Source: Phycisphaerae bacterium | GTDB taxonomy: Bacteria; Planctomycetota; Phycisphaerae; Phycisphaerales; SM1A02 | Reading direction: 5' to 3' | Assembly: GCA_002683195.1 (NCBI GenBank) | Contig: NYSW01000064.1 | Span: 1 to 16,484, forward strand | Length of the DNA stretch: 16,484 nucleotides | In this document: one piece after another, positions 1 through 7,930 of the stretch | Layout of the letters: each line of letters starts with the position of its first letter | Position numbering within the stretch: the stretch's first letter is position 1 | The notes under the pieces: generated by a model | Told to the model about the DNA's origin: nothing | What the model saw: only the letters and a program-made list of their open reading frames with translations | Database searches by the model: none | Made by a program: the position numbers and the translations under genes

Positions 1-156
1 GACCGTCATCACGCCGATCGCCATCGCGAAGACACCGAACTCCGCGTCCAGAAGGACGAAGCCGGTCACGATCTGGGCCGCCAGCCCGGCGACTCGTCCA
101 AGGATGTTCGCCACAAGCATCGCACTGACGCCTTGGGCGGTTCTTTGTGTCAACAT
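1..156 (-). CDS. Wzx-type polysaccharide flippase, N-terminal fragment (runs off left edge)
   Basis: Reading the minus strand from the ATG at 154-156 gives about 52 residues beginning MLTQRTAQGVSAMLVANILG and continuing with a hydrophobic stretch and then an EFGVFAMAIGVMTV segment. This matches the start of MATE/Wzx-type oligosaccharide flippases: a first transmembrane helix with an LGR-like motif, then a 'FG.yA.ai' motif opening helix 2. Such proteins move lipid-linked repeat units across the inner membrane. An internal ATG at 118-120 is a less likely start because it removes the soluble lead-in. No clear Shine-Dalgarno sequence is seen. The gene is divergent from the ligase-like gene on the other strand, and the two would form an export/polymerisation pair. 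It is partial, so identity rests on one helix and one motif. Confidence 0.68.
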   Translation of the reverse strand, partial: MLTQRTAQGVSAMLVANILGRVAGLAAQIVTGFVLLDAEFGVFAMAIGVMTV

Positions 157-238
157 GGAGGATGCCGGAGTGGATCTAGAAACCGATCGGACGTTACCGT
201 ACGACAATTCTTCGTTGCTCTCGGTACCGGGATTTCAC

Positions 239-1645
239 GTGTCCGTCCTATTCGCTCAGACAAGTGATCAGCAGGCTCAGGATGTCATCGGCCGAGGTCT
301 TGATCTCCTGGTGACACCGGGAGGTCTTGCCGCGGTCGTGGTTCTGATTGGAATGCTCGCGATCGGAGTCATGACCGATTCCGGCTGGAGATGGATCCTG
401 ATCGCCCTCCTGTTTCTGGCCACGCTGGTCCAGGGGTCGACCGAATTCTTCAACAACAGTCTCTTCTTCCCTCTTGAGCAACTTCGATCCGGCTCTCAAT
501 TGCTCAATGGTCTGGCTCTTTGCACGATTGGTCTGGCAACCCTGAGGGGTTCACCGGGAACCCGTTGGAAGATCGTGAGTGCCATCGCCATTGCGATGCT
601 TTGTTTCGAGTTGTTCTACGGGGTGCGGCTCTTCCTCGCGGGGCGCGCGCTTCGCGGAAGCCTCGTTCTGGTCGCCTACCTGTTGCTCTTCTCTTCGATT
701 TCCGTCGGAGTCGGTCGTCGATTGCAGAATGACCGGAATCTGGAGTCCCTGATTCGGTCGATCGGGCTCGTCGGTATTCCGTACGTGCTGTTCAACGTGC
801 TGCAATATCTGTACTCGCCGAACCAAACCGTCACCAATGGACGCTTTGCAGGAATATCCGGTAATCCGCAGTCCGCAGGGCTCATCTGTTCGCTTCTGAC
901 CGTGACCATGATCTGGTTGCTTTCGCGTCCCCGCTCCCAGAAATGGATGCTTCCAGTCTTTGGAGCAGCGGTCGGTATCTCTGCGCTTTTGCTCGTCTGG
1001 ACCGGGTCTAGAACAGCGGTCCTGGCCTCGATGGTCGGCTTGGCCTTCATGTTCCGTCAACGACTCGGCTCGATCATCCTTCTCGGGGGCTTCGTTTTCG
1101 GCTCGGGTTTCATCGCCAGCCTGGTACTCACCGATGGAGCCGATCTTCTCGAACGAGTTAGTTCCACCGAAAACACCCGGGCCGAAGTCTGGTTGGTCGG
1201 CCTGCAGGAATTCCTCGGTTCTCCCATTTTCGGAACCTTGGGAACCGGCCGCGATGAAGATCTGAAAGTCGTGGAAAGTACGCCGATTCAAACTCTTCAG
1301 GTCCTCGGCATCATCGGTTTTGCATTCCTGGCAGGGATCTACGGCGCGATTTTCCTCTTCATGCGGCGGCTGATGCTGATCGGCCGCGCCATGCCTTCAA
1401 GACGTCCACTGGTCGATTATGTGGTTGGAATCTGGGCGATGATCGGAGTGATGAGCCTCTTCGAGGCGGTATTCCTCGGAGTCATCACCTTCTTCACCCT
1501 CATGATCTATCTCGTCGCCGCGATGAGCGCCTACCTCGTGGATCCTTCGGGAGAGGCCAGGTACCACGAGGAGCTTGACGAGGAGGAAGCCAGAGCCGAA
1601 GCCGAGGAAATCGAGATCTTTGCCAACGAGCCCGAGCGGGCTTGA
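239..1645 (+). CDS. O-antigen ligase / polysaccharide polymerase-like membrane protein
   Basis: A multi-pass membrane protein with about ten or more hydrophobic segments. It shows hallmarks of the Wzy/WaaL (O-antigen ligase) superfamily: an NGRFAGISGNPQSAG segment near nt 833-880, the TGSRTA motif near nt 1003-1020, and a periplasmic-loop-like ERVSSTENTRAEVW...GSPIFGTLGTG segment near nt 1150-1245. The family polymerises repeat units or transfers glycan from lipid carrier to acceptor at the outer face of the inner membrane. The C-terminus is an acidic cytoplasmic-looking tail rich in E and A. The frame is open from 104, but that start lies inside the divergent flippase gene. The GTG at 239, preceded by GGGA, leaves about 80 bp for divergent promoters; an ATG at 155 is the alternative. 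The GTG start gives 468 aa. Ligase and polymerase cannot be told apart from sequence. The stop lies 26 bp from the convergent gene's end. Confidence 0.82.
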   Translation: MSVLFAQTSDQQAQDVIGRGLDLLVTPGGLAAVVVLIGMLAIGVMTDSGWRWILIALLFLATLVQGSTEFFNNSLFFPLEQLRSGSQLLNGLALCTIGLATLRGSPGTRWKIVSAIAIAMLCFELFYGVRLFLAGRALRGSLVLVAYLLLFSSISVGVGRRLQNDRNLESLIRSIGLVGIPYVLFNVLQYLYSPNQTVTNGRFAGISGNPQSAGLICSLLTVTMIWLLSRPRSQKWMLPVFGAAVGISALLLVWTGSRTAVLASMVGLAFMFRQRLGSIILLGGFVFGSGFIASLVLTDGADLLERVSSTENTRAEVWLVGLQEFLGSPIFGTLGTGRDEDLKVVESTPIQTLQVLGIIGFAFLAGIYGAIFLFMRRLMLIGRAMPSRRPLVDYVVGIWAMIGVMSLFEAVFLGVITFFTLMIYLVAAMSAYLVDPSGEARYHEELDEEEARAEAEEIEIFANEPERA

Positions 1646-1671
1646 GCACGACGATTTTCAGTAACGCTTCC

Positions 1672-3459
1672 TCAGCGCGGGATGGTTTCCAGGATGACGG
1701 GGCTCGAAGCGTCTGGCCTGGATATCCAGAGACCGGGGTTGGCGGGATCGATCGGAATCAGAGCCGAGGAACCCTGCAGCCGTACCGCGCCGATACCGGG
1801 CGCGATGGTCAATCTCCAGACACTGGATCCATCCGTCAACTTCGCACCGGAGAGCAAGACGGAGGAATCCCATCGGACGCGTCCGGATCGTAGTGGTTGA
1901 GAGGCGACATCGCCTCGAGTCGCCGCGTCGATCTCGTCCAGAATGCTTTCGATCGCTCTGGACTCGGCATTTCGTCGCTCACGATCGATTTCAATGACCA
2001 GGTCTTGATCGATCGGATTCCAATAGATGAAGTGTTGGACGCCGTTGACCGCCTGATGAAAAAGGTTCTCGCGGAAGTAGGGTGAATTGGCAAAGCCACT
2101 ACGCCAATTTCTATCTGTCTCCCATGATGGCGTTGCAAACCACAGGTGGTAGGGGCGGCCGTCGCTCCTCAACAATGCCCGAGTGCGATTGACACCGATT
2201 TGCAGGCTGGTCCAACCGTTGGCGGGCAGGCCGGGACCATCCTGCCTCATCAATCTCGTCGGATCGGAGGGGTCGATGTTGAAACCATCGAGTACACCGC
2301 CAAGCCGGCCGTAGGTTTCGATGGCAGGGTTCGTGCCCGCCAGGCAGTCGGCCCAGACCTTCCAGCCATTCATATCCGATACCGCCTCGTCCTCGTCGAT
2401 CGTCATCGACCCGTAGTTGGACGATCGGGCGTTGGGCCACCGTTCCGTCACGGGTCGAACCATCGAGTTCAAGATGGCGTCGGCGAAGATCCGGTTGATC
2501 ATGGCGTTCCATGCCGCAGCCGCCTTGGTGGGAGTTCGCAATTTGATCTGATTGGCGTTCCAGTCGCCCAGCATCTGCCGAGGCGTGAGGCCGTTACCGA
2601 GTATCCGGGTCTCGAACCGCGGATCGGTCATGATGGCGGCAATGTGCGACTGGTCGATGTTCCAGCATGCGAAATAGCCACTCGATTCGATGTCGCCGAT
2701 GAAATAATCAACCTGAATGCCACCGGCCAAGAGCTCATCGAGGACGGGAACCAGTTCATTTAGGATCGCCATCACAGCGCCATCCACGAAGGGGCTCGGG
2801 CGTGATTCCGAGGTTCCATCCGGTCTTCTGATGCGATCGAACGGATGTCCGATCAGGGCATTTCGATACCGCCATGGAAACAGCGTGCGACGTCCGGCGG
2901 GTTGGCTGGAAAGCTCTCTCCCGATCACATCGGCCTTGAAATACTGATTGCTGGTCCAGGACGTGTCCGCGACTCCGTTCCCGCGTATGTACGTCATCGC
3001 GGAAAGCCGATCCAGATCGGATGGAACGTCGGACCATGTGGTCGCCCATGGTCCCTCTCCCAGCCGAGGGCCAGATCCTGGGAAAAGAGTGCCGCCGGGC
3101 GGCATCGGATCGATGGGGGCTGCCGGGGATCCACGATGGGCCGGTTCTTCATCCGATTCGGACGGGGACGTCCGGACGGGCATCGCATCAGAATTCGAGT
3201 CCGTGGTTTCCAGCGGCACGCGAAGCGGGCGACCTCCACCTCCGGAGGCGGGACCAACAGAAATCGAAGGTAGCGAAGAGTCTCGCGTTCGCTCGTTCGA
3301 GGAATCCCGTGCGGTTTCGATCCTCGGTCTTGAGTTCGACTCGACGGCGGCTTCCTTCGATTCTCGGTCGAAGGTCTTCCATTCACCGAACTCCACGGAC
3401 GAACTCGAGTGGGTGGATTGAAGACTCGTCAAAAGGATCAGAGAGGCGATCAAGGACAT
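1672..3459 (-). CDS. Uncharacterised secreted protein with a possible TIM-barrel core
   Basis: Not recognised as a named family. The chosen ATG (3457-3459) is preceded by a GAGG sequence and starts a short hydrophobic leader (SLIASLILLTSL), so the product is probably exported; the frame extends to 3525 but without a signal-like start. The 595 aa product has a polar Ser/Pro/Gly-rich region (about residues 20-145), a folded region (about 150-490) and a short beta-rich C-terminal part (about 525-595). The folded region has alternating strand-like segments, several ending in acidic or aromatic residues: VDYFIGDIES (250-259), SMTIDEDEAVSD, YHLWFATPSW and NGVQHFIYWNP. This resembles a (beta/alpha)8 barrel, and a glycoside-hydrolase-like role is plausible but unproven; D256 and E258 are the best guesses for acidic catalytic residues. 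It lies downstream of gmd on the same strand, 157 bp away, so it may be transcribed from its own promoter. Confidence 0.72.
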   Translation of the reverse strand: MSLIASLILLTSLQSTHSSSSVEFGEWKTFDRESKEAAVESNSRPRIETARDSSNERTRDSSLPSISVGPASGGGGRPLRVPLETTDSNSDAMPVRTSPSESDEEPAHRGSPAAPIDPMPPGGTLFPGSGPRLGEGPWATTWSDVPSDLDRLSAMTYIRGNGVADTSWTSNQYFKADVIGRELSSQPAGRRTLFPWRYRNALIGHPFDRIRRPDGTSESRPSPFVDGAVMAILNELVPVLDELLAGGIQVDYFIGDIESSGYFACWNIDQSHIAAIMTDPRFETRILGNGLTPRQMLGDWNANQIKLRTPTKAAAAWNAMINRIFADAILNSMVRPVTERWPNARSSNYGSMTIDEDEAVSDMNGWKVWADCLAGTNPAIETYGRLGGVLDGFNIDPSDPTRLMRQDGPGLPANGWTSLQIGVNRTRALLRSDGRPYHLWFATPSWETDRNWRSGFANSPYFRENLFHQAVNGVQHFIYWNPIDQDLVIEIDRERRNAESRAIESILDEIDAATRGDVASQPLRSGRVRWDSSVLLSGAKLTDGSSVWRLTIAPGIGAVRLQGSSALIPIDPANPGLWISRPDASSPVILETIPR

Positions 3460-3616
3460 CGTGTTTCCCTCGGAAAAGGACAACCGCGGTGGTGTCACCG
3501 CGACTTCATATGCATCGTCCTTCACCCCGCCCCGCTTGAAACATCGCCCTGTCGATACGCGTTATGAGCCACTCGACGGCTCGAATGACCTGTCAAGGGT
3601 CGCCTAATCTCCCTGG

Positions 3617-4666
3617 TCAGGCCATTCGGACTTCGTGACCGGCGTCACGAAGCGTCTTCTCGCGTCGCGCAAGTTCGAGGTCGCTCTCGACCATCATGGC
3701 GGCGAGTTCTTCGACGCTGGTGCGAGGCTCCCAACCGAACTTGGTCTTGGCCTTGGTCGGGTCGCCCAGAAGCTCGTCGACCTCGGCGGGTCGGAAGTAG
3801 CGGGGATCGACTTCGATGAAGTCCTTGGAGTCGAGACCGACTTGTGCGAAGCACAGATCGGCGAACTCCTGCACGGAGATCATCTTGCCGGTGGCGATGA
3901 CGAAGTCATCGGCTTCCGGTTGCTGGAGCATCATCCACATGGCTTCGACGTAGTCACCGGCGAATCCCCAGTCCCGCTGGGGGGACAGGTTGCCGAGGAA
4001 GAGCTTGTCCTGCATGCCGAGCTTGATCCGTCCCACGGCCCGGGTGATCTTGCGGGTCACGAAGGTCTCCCCTCGGCGGGGACTTTCGTGGTTGAACAGG
4101 ATGCCACAGGATGCGTGCATCCCGTAACTCTCCCGGTAGTTGACGGTCATCCAGTGACCCATGACCTTCGCCACGCTGTACGGCGACCTGGGGTGGAAGG
4201 GCGTGGTTTCCCGCTGGGGCACCTCCTGGACCAGGCCGAACATCTCGGAGCTCGAAGCCTGGTAGTAGCGGACCTGCTTGCCGGCCCAATCCTGATAGGC
4301 GCGGATTGCTTCGAGAAGCCGAAGGGTCCCCGTACCGACGACGTCGGTCGTGTATTCCGGCTGATCGAAACTCACTCGGACGTGGCTCTGGGCCCCGAGG
4401 TTGTAGACCTCGTCCGGCTTCACATCCTGAACGAGTCGCATGAGACCGGCGCTGTCGGAAAGGTCACCGAAGTGGAGACGAAGGCGGACCTCATTGTCAT
4501 GAGGGTCGTCGTAGATGTGATTGATGCGGTTCGTGTTGAAACTGGAGGATCGACGAATGACCCCGTGAACCTCATAGCCTTTGGCCAGGAGGAATTCCGC
4601 GAGGTAACTGCCGTCCTGTCCGGTGATACCGGTGATCAGGGCGCGTCGGGGGGGCTGACTGGTCAT
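3617..4666 (-). CDS. gmd: GDP-mannose 4,6-dehydratase
   Basis: Converts GDP-D-mannose to GDP-4-keto-6-deoxy-D-mannose in the cytoplasm, the first step to GDP-L-fucose and related 6-deoxyhexoses. The 349 aa product is an extended short-chain dehydrogenase: NADP-binding GITGQDG at residues 13-19, catalytic S139-x-E141 within [10 protein letters not shown]163-x3-K167, and the family signatures [20 protein letters not shown] (191-210) and [20 protein letters not shown] (225-244). The frame is open upstream to 4897, but the ATG at 4664-4666 matches the family N-terminus and has GGAG about 9 nt upstream. Length is normal. The next step, fcl, is encoded divergently 230 bp away rather than in the usual tandem order. 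Confidence 0.97.
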   Translation of the reverse strand: MTSQPPRRALITGITGQDGSYLAEFLLAKGYEVHGVIRRSSSFNTNRINHIYDDPHDNEVRLRLHFGDLSDSAGLMRLVQDVKPDEVYNLGAQSHVRVSFDQPEYTTDVVGTGTLRLLEAIRAYQDWAGKQVRYYQASSSEMFGLVQEVPQRETTPFHPRSPYSVAKVMGHWMTVNYRESYGMHASCGILFNHESPRRGETFVTRKITRAVGRIKLGMQDKLFLGNLSPQRDWGFAGDYVEAMWMMLQQPEADDFVIATGKMISVQEFADLCFAQVGLDSKDFIEVDPRYFRPAEVDELLGDPTKAKTKFGWEPRTSVEELAAMMVESDLELARREKTLRDAGHEVRMA

Positions 4667-4777
4667 CTTTAGGGACTCCAAGGGACGATCACGAACCGTA
4701 GGCGTTGCACGGTAGTATCGGCCTCTCTTCCGTGAGGCTTTTGTGGTTCCTCGATGATCTGCAGGTTGTTTTTGAAC

Positions 4778-4805
4778 TGGCGGCTCCTTCGAAGGATGGC
4801 CGCCA
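4778..4805. repeat. Imperfect inverted repeat (possible hairpin) between gmd and fcl
   Basis: TGGCGGC at 4778-4784 pairs with GCCGCCA at 4799-4805. The enclosed TCCTTCGAAGGA (4785-4796) is itself a perfect 12-base palindrome, so a two-part stem with a 2-nt bulge (TG, 4797-4798) can form on either strand. No U-run follows on either strand, so it does not look like an intrinsic terminator. It lies 111 bp upstream of the gmd start and 91 bp upstream of the fcl start. It could be an operator or a leader-RNA structure; the symmetry is seen, the function is inferred. Confidence 0.45.
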
Positions 4806-4870
4806 ATTTCGAGGCATGAAGTGGTCAGAATCGACCGATGAGATCGATGCGGAAGGATGTCGACCAAATA

Positions 4871-4886
4871 CTGGCCGATCGGCCAG
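4871..4886. promoter_or_regulatory. Perfect 16-bp palindrome just upstream of the fcl ribosome-binding site
   Basis: CTGGCCGATCGGCCAG is a perfect palindrome ending one base before the GGAG Shine-Dalgarno (4888-4891) of fcl, whose ATG is at 4897. As DNA it has the shape of a dimeric repressor site. As RNA it would form a 6-bp GC-rich stem with a GATC loop abutting the ribosome-binding site. Either would allow control of the five-gene operon beginning with fcl. Function is inferred; no matching second copy was noticed in the window. Confidence 0.4.
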
Positions 4887-4896
4887 CGGAGTAGCA

Positions 4897-5877
4897 ATGG
4901 AACTCAAAGACAAGACCGTGGTCGTCACTGGTGGAGCCGGATTTCTCGGCCGATCCGTGCTTCAAGGACTGAAAGACCGAGGTGCCGGTCGGATCATCGC
5001 GCCGCGGAAGGCCGATTACGACCTCGTCCACGAGGAAGCTGTGGATCGCTTGTACCGGGACCACGATCCAGATGTGATTCTTCATCTGGCGGCCGAGGTC
5101 GGTGGTATCGGTGCCAATCAGGACAATCCAGGGCGCTATTTTTACGCCAATATGGCCATGGCCCTCCATCTCGTGGAACGGGCTCGGATCCATATTGAAT
5201 CCGGCCGCGATTTCAAATTTGTCCAGGTCGGCACTATCTGCGCTTATCCCAAGTTCACTCCAGTGCCGTTCCGTGAAGAAGAGCTCTGGAGCGGCTATCC
5301 GGAAGAGACCAACGCACCCTACGGAATCGCCAAAAAAGCGGCCATGGTCATGCTTGATGGCTACGCCCGCCAGTACGGGTTGCGATCGGCCTACCTGCTC
5401 CCTGTGAATCTCTACGGGCCGTTTGACAACTTTCACCTCCACACCAGCCATGTCATTCCCGCCTTGATTCGAAAGTGCGTGGCGGCCATTGAGGATGGGC
5501 AGGATCACATGGAGTGCTGGGGAACCGGTTCTGCAAGTCGGGAGTTCCTCTACGTCGACGACTGTGCCGAGGGGATCCTTCGGGCGGCCGAGGCCCTTGA
5601 TGAACCCATTCCCGTGAATCTCGGGACCTGCATGGAGATCACGATTCGTGAGCTGGTCGAGTTGATCGCCCGCCTCACGGGCTTCGAGGGCGAGATTCGC
5701 TGGGACGCGACCAAGCCTGACGGGCAGCCACGTCGCTGTCTCGACACCAGCCGAGCCGCGGAGCTGTTCGATTGGCGAGCTCAGGTCGGATTCGAGGACG
5801 GTCTGCGTCAGACGATCGACTGGTTCCGTCGGAATCGGTCGTCGATCGAGGCGGCGGAGAAGGCGGCCGGAGGTTGA
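4897..5877 (+). CDS. fcl: GDP-L-fucose synthase (GDP-4-keto-6-deoxymannose epimerase/reductase)
   Basis: Catalyses the NADPH-dependent 3,5-epimerisation and 4-reduction that complete GDP-L-fucose from the Gmd product. The 326 aa protein has GGAGFLG at residues 12-18, the family's catalytic Cys in GTICAYP (C115), Y142-x3-K146 in [28 protein letters not shown] (171-190), and the C-terminal [15 protein letters not shown] segment (273-287) typical of the family. The frame is open from 4705; the ATG at 4897 was chosen because the Rossmann strand begins directly after it and GGAG lies 5 nt upstream. It is first in a tight + strand operon, with the next gene starting 4 bp after its stop. The gene is also known as wcaG. 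Confidence 0.96.
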   Translation: MELKDKTVVVTGGAGFLGRSVLQGLKDRGAGRIIAPRKADYDLVHEEAVDRLYRDHDPDVILHLAAEVGGIGANQDNPGRYFYANMAMALHLVERARIHIESGRDFKFVQVGTICAYPKFTPVPFREEELWSGYPEETNAPYGIAKKAAMVMLDGYARQYGLRSAYLLPVNLYGPFDNFHLHTSHVIPALIRKCVAAIEDGQDHMECWGTGSASREFLYVDDCAEGILRAAEALDEPIPVNLGTCMEITIRELVELIARLTGFEGEIRWDATKPDGQPRRCLDTSRAAELFDWRAQVGFEDGLRQTIDWFRRNRSSIEAAEKAAGG

Positions 5878-5881
5878 AGCC

Positions 5882-7138
5882 ATGAGAGTTCTCATGATCA
5901 ATCAGGTCTTCTACCCCGATGTGGCTGCCACGGCACAGCACGGCCACGATCTGGCCCGCGATCTGGTCTGCCACGGTCACGATGTGACGGCGATCGCATC
6001 GCGTTCGATCTACGGTCGAAAAGGCGCTGCGCTTCCATCCGAGGAGGTCGTGGACGGCATTCGAATTCATCGAGTCGGTCGATCCCTTTTCGGGAAGGCT
6101 GGCATCACCGCTCGCATCGCCGATTTCTTCATCTTCTACGTGGCTGCGACCCTCAAGGCTCTGATGCTGCCGAGGCATGACGTGGTCATCTGCTTCACGA
6201 CGCCGCCGTTCATCTCCGCGGTGGGCCCGATCCTTCGGCGATTCAAGAAGACTCGATTCGTCTATTGGGTCATGGATCTCTATCCCGACCTGCCCATTGC
6301 CTGCGGTGTGATGAAGCCGGGTTCCCTCGCGAGTCGCTTCTTCGAATCTCTGAACCGCCGTTGCCTGAAAGCGGCGGATGCCGACGTGGTCCTCGGGCGA
6401 TGCATGGCTGATCTGGTCCGGTCCAAAGGGGTGCCGGAAGACAAGATCCGCATGATCGGTGTCTGGAGCGACCAGGAAGAGGTTCGGCCGGTTCCGCGAG
6501 ACGAGAACTCGTATCGCGCGGAATGGAAGATCGAGGACCGGATGCTGGTCATGTATTCCGGCAACTTCGGCATCGGTCATGACGTGGCGACCTTCCTCGA
6601 AGCGGCCAGGTCACTCCAGCATGACGACGGCATACGTTTCGCCTTCGTCGGCGGTGGAAAAAAGAAAGCCGAGGTCGAAGCGTTCGTGGCGGAACACGGG
6701 CTCGAATCGACCTGCATCATCGCGCCGTACCAACCCCGTGAACGACTCGATGAACTTCTGAGCGCGGCGGACCTGCATCTGGTGAGCCTGCTGGAAGGGG
6801 TGGAGGGAATCATGGTTCCCTGCAAACTCTTCGGGATTCTCGCCGCGGGGCGACCGGCGCTCTACATCGGCAGCGAGAAGAGTGAGATCTCCCGCGTGGT
6901 GGTCGAGAACGATTGCGGGGCGAGCGTTCGCCAAGGCGACGTCGAGGGTCTCGTGGAGGTGATTCGCGGGTTCGCAGACGACCCCACGGCCAGAGAAGCC
7001 GCCGGAGAACGCGCCCGCCGTGCCCTGATCGAGGAACACGGTGCGGACCATCGACTCGCGGCATGGCGACGCCTGCTCGAGGAGATCACGAAAACCACGG
7101 CGGCATCCCCCGCCCGCCAAGGAGAGACACGAGCGTGA
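5882..7138 (+). CDS. Glycosyltransferase family 4, WbuB-like
   Basis: A 418 aa GT-B enzyme. The N-terminal acceptor domain starts MRVLMINQVFYPDVAATAQH and includes DVVICFTTPPF (100-110) and YWVMDLYPDLP (128-138), both typical of the WbuB / colanic-acid-type GT4 group. The C-terminal nucleotide-sugar domain includes VMYSGNFGIGHD (223-234), FAFVGGGKKK and EGVEGIMVPCKLFGILAAGRP (305-325). It should transfer a sugar from a nucleotide donor to a lipid-linked acceptor at the cytoplasmic membrane face. Donor and acceptor cannot be assigned: fucose or an N-acetyl amino sugar are both possible. GGAGG overlaps the end of fcl, and its stop overlaps the next start by 4 bases (GTGA), so translation is probably coupled. 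Confidence 0.9.
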   Translation: MRVLMINQVFYPDVAATAQHGHDLARDLVCHGHDVTAIASRSIYGRKGAALPSEEVVDGIRIHRVGRSLFGKAGITARIADFFIFYVAATLKALMLPRHDVVICFTTPPFISAVGPILRRFKKTRFVYWVMDLYPDLPIACGVMKPGSLASRFFESLNRRCLKAADADVVLGRCMADLVRSKGVPEDKIRMIGVWSDQEEVRPVPRDENSYRAEWKIEDRMLVMYSGNFGIGHDVATFLEAARSLQHDDGIRFAFVGGGKKKAEVEAFVAEHGLESTCIIAPYQPRERLDELLSAADLHLVSLLEGVEGIMVPCKLFGILAAGRPALYIGSEKSEISRVVVENDCGASVRQGDVEGLVEVIRGFADDPTAREAAGERARRALIEEHGADHRLAAWRRLLEEITKTTAASPARQGETRA

Positions 7139-7923
7139 TCAAGTACGTTTTCATCCAGAACGAACCGTTCCTTCTTCCCAAGGTGCTCGACAAGTACCTT
7201 CGTGATCATCATGACACGACCGCCGGCATCAACATCCAGTCGGTCGCGCAAGGGAAGCGCACGGTCTTCGAGACCGCGATGGAACTTCGAAAGCTCTACG
7301 GGTTCGGGTACTTCCAGTGGAAGCTCCGCAAGTACCTCCTGAAGAAGGTGCTCGCGAAGGTGGAGAACGACTGGCTGGGTTCCACCCGGCGATGTCATTC
7401 CGTGCGGGCGGTGGCGCAGAAGTACGGGGTCGAAGTCACGGAAGCGGTCGATGTCAACAGTGACGAGTTTCTGGAGCATCTTCGTGAGCGAAAGGTCGAG
7501 TTCATCCTTTCGATCTCGGGCACCCAGCTCTACAAGAAGCGACTTCGAGAACAGACCCCGAAGGGAATCGTGAACTGCCACGGAGCGTTGCTTCCGAAGT
7601 ACCGCGGTCTGATGCCCAGTTTCTGGACGCTCGCCAACGGTGAGAAGGAGGGGGGCGTCAGCGTCCACTTCGTCGATGCGAAGCTCGACAACGGGCCGAT
7701 TCTGGTGCAGAAGCGGTATCGCATCAATCCTTGGGACTCGTTGGAGGATCTGATGGCCCGTTCAAAGGACCTTGCGGCGGAAGCCATTCTCGAATGCGTT
7801 CGTCTGGTCGAAGCCGGCGACCCTCCACTGATCGAGAACCGGGCGGAGGACTCCACACACTTCTCGATGCCCACCCCGGAGGATCTTCGGAGACTTCGGG
7901 CCGGAGGTCATCGGCTCGTCTGA
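7135..7923 (+). CDS. Formyltransferase-family protein, probable sugar N-formyltransferase
   Basis: A 262 aa protein with the formyltransferase (PF00551-type) catalytic core. N147-C-H149-G is followed by LLPKYRG (152-158), and D185 sits in VDAKLDNGPIL (180-190), giving the Asn-His-Asp triad of 10-formyl-THF-dependent enzymes (PurN, Fmt, ArnA N-domain). The N-terminal part (about 1-110) differs from methionyl-tRNA formyltransferase, with an extended basic helical segment near 50-80, and no Fmt C-terminal tRNA-binding domain is present. With its neighbours, formylation of an amino-sugar nucleotide is more likely than of Met-tRNA. GTG at 7135 is the start: AAGGAG (7119-7124) precedes it, it overlaps the previous stop by 4 nt, and the first strand IKYVFIQN follows at once. 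Substrate unknown. Confidence 0.87.
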   Translation: MIKYVFIQNEPFLLPKVLDKYLRDHHDTTAGINIQSVAQGKRTVFETAMELRKLYGFGYFQWKLRKYLLKKVLAKVENDWLGSTRRCHSVRAVAQKYGVEVTEAVDVNSDEFLEHLRERKVEFILSISGTQLYKKRLREQTPKGIVNCHGALLPKYRGLMPSFWTLANGEKEGGVSVHFVDAKLDNGPILVQKRYRINPWDSLEDLMARSKDLAAEAILECVRLVEAGDPPLIENRAEDSTHFSMPTPEDLRRLRAGGHRLV

Positions 7924-7930
7924 ACCCACC

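Noticed and set aside
104..238. Long N-terminal extension of the ligase-like protein
   Set aside because: It overlaps the divergent flippase N-terminus, and its residues are not membrane-protein-like until after about nt 239.
1628..1642. AGCCC-GAGC-GGGCT hairpin at the end of the ligase-like gene
   Set aside because: Only five pairs, it overlaps the coding end, and no T-run follows; too weak to call a terminator.
3591..3596. TTGACA on the minus strand upstream of the 595-aa secreted protein gene
   Set aside because: No acceptable -10 hexamer at 16-19 bases, so it is not called as a promoter.
4825..5901. Long minus-strand open frame opposite fcl
   Set aside because: It is the antisense shadow of fcl, whose catalytic motifs are complete; the antisense product has no recognisable motif.
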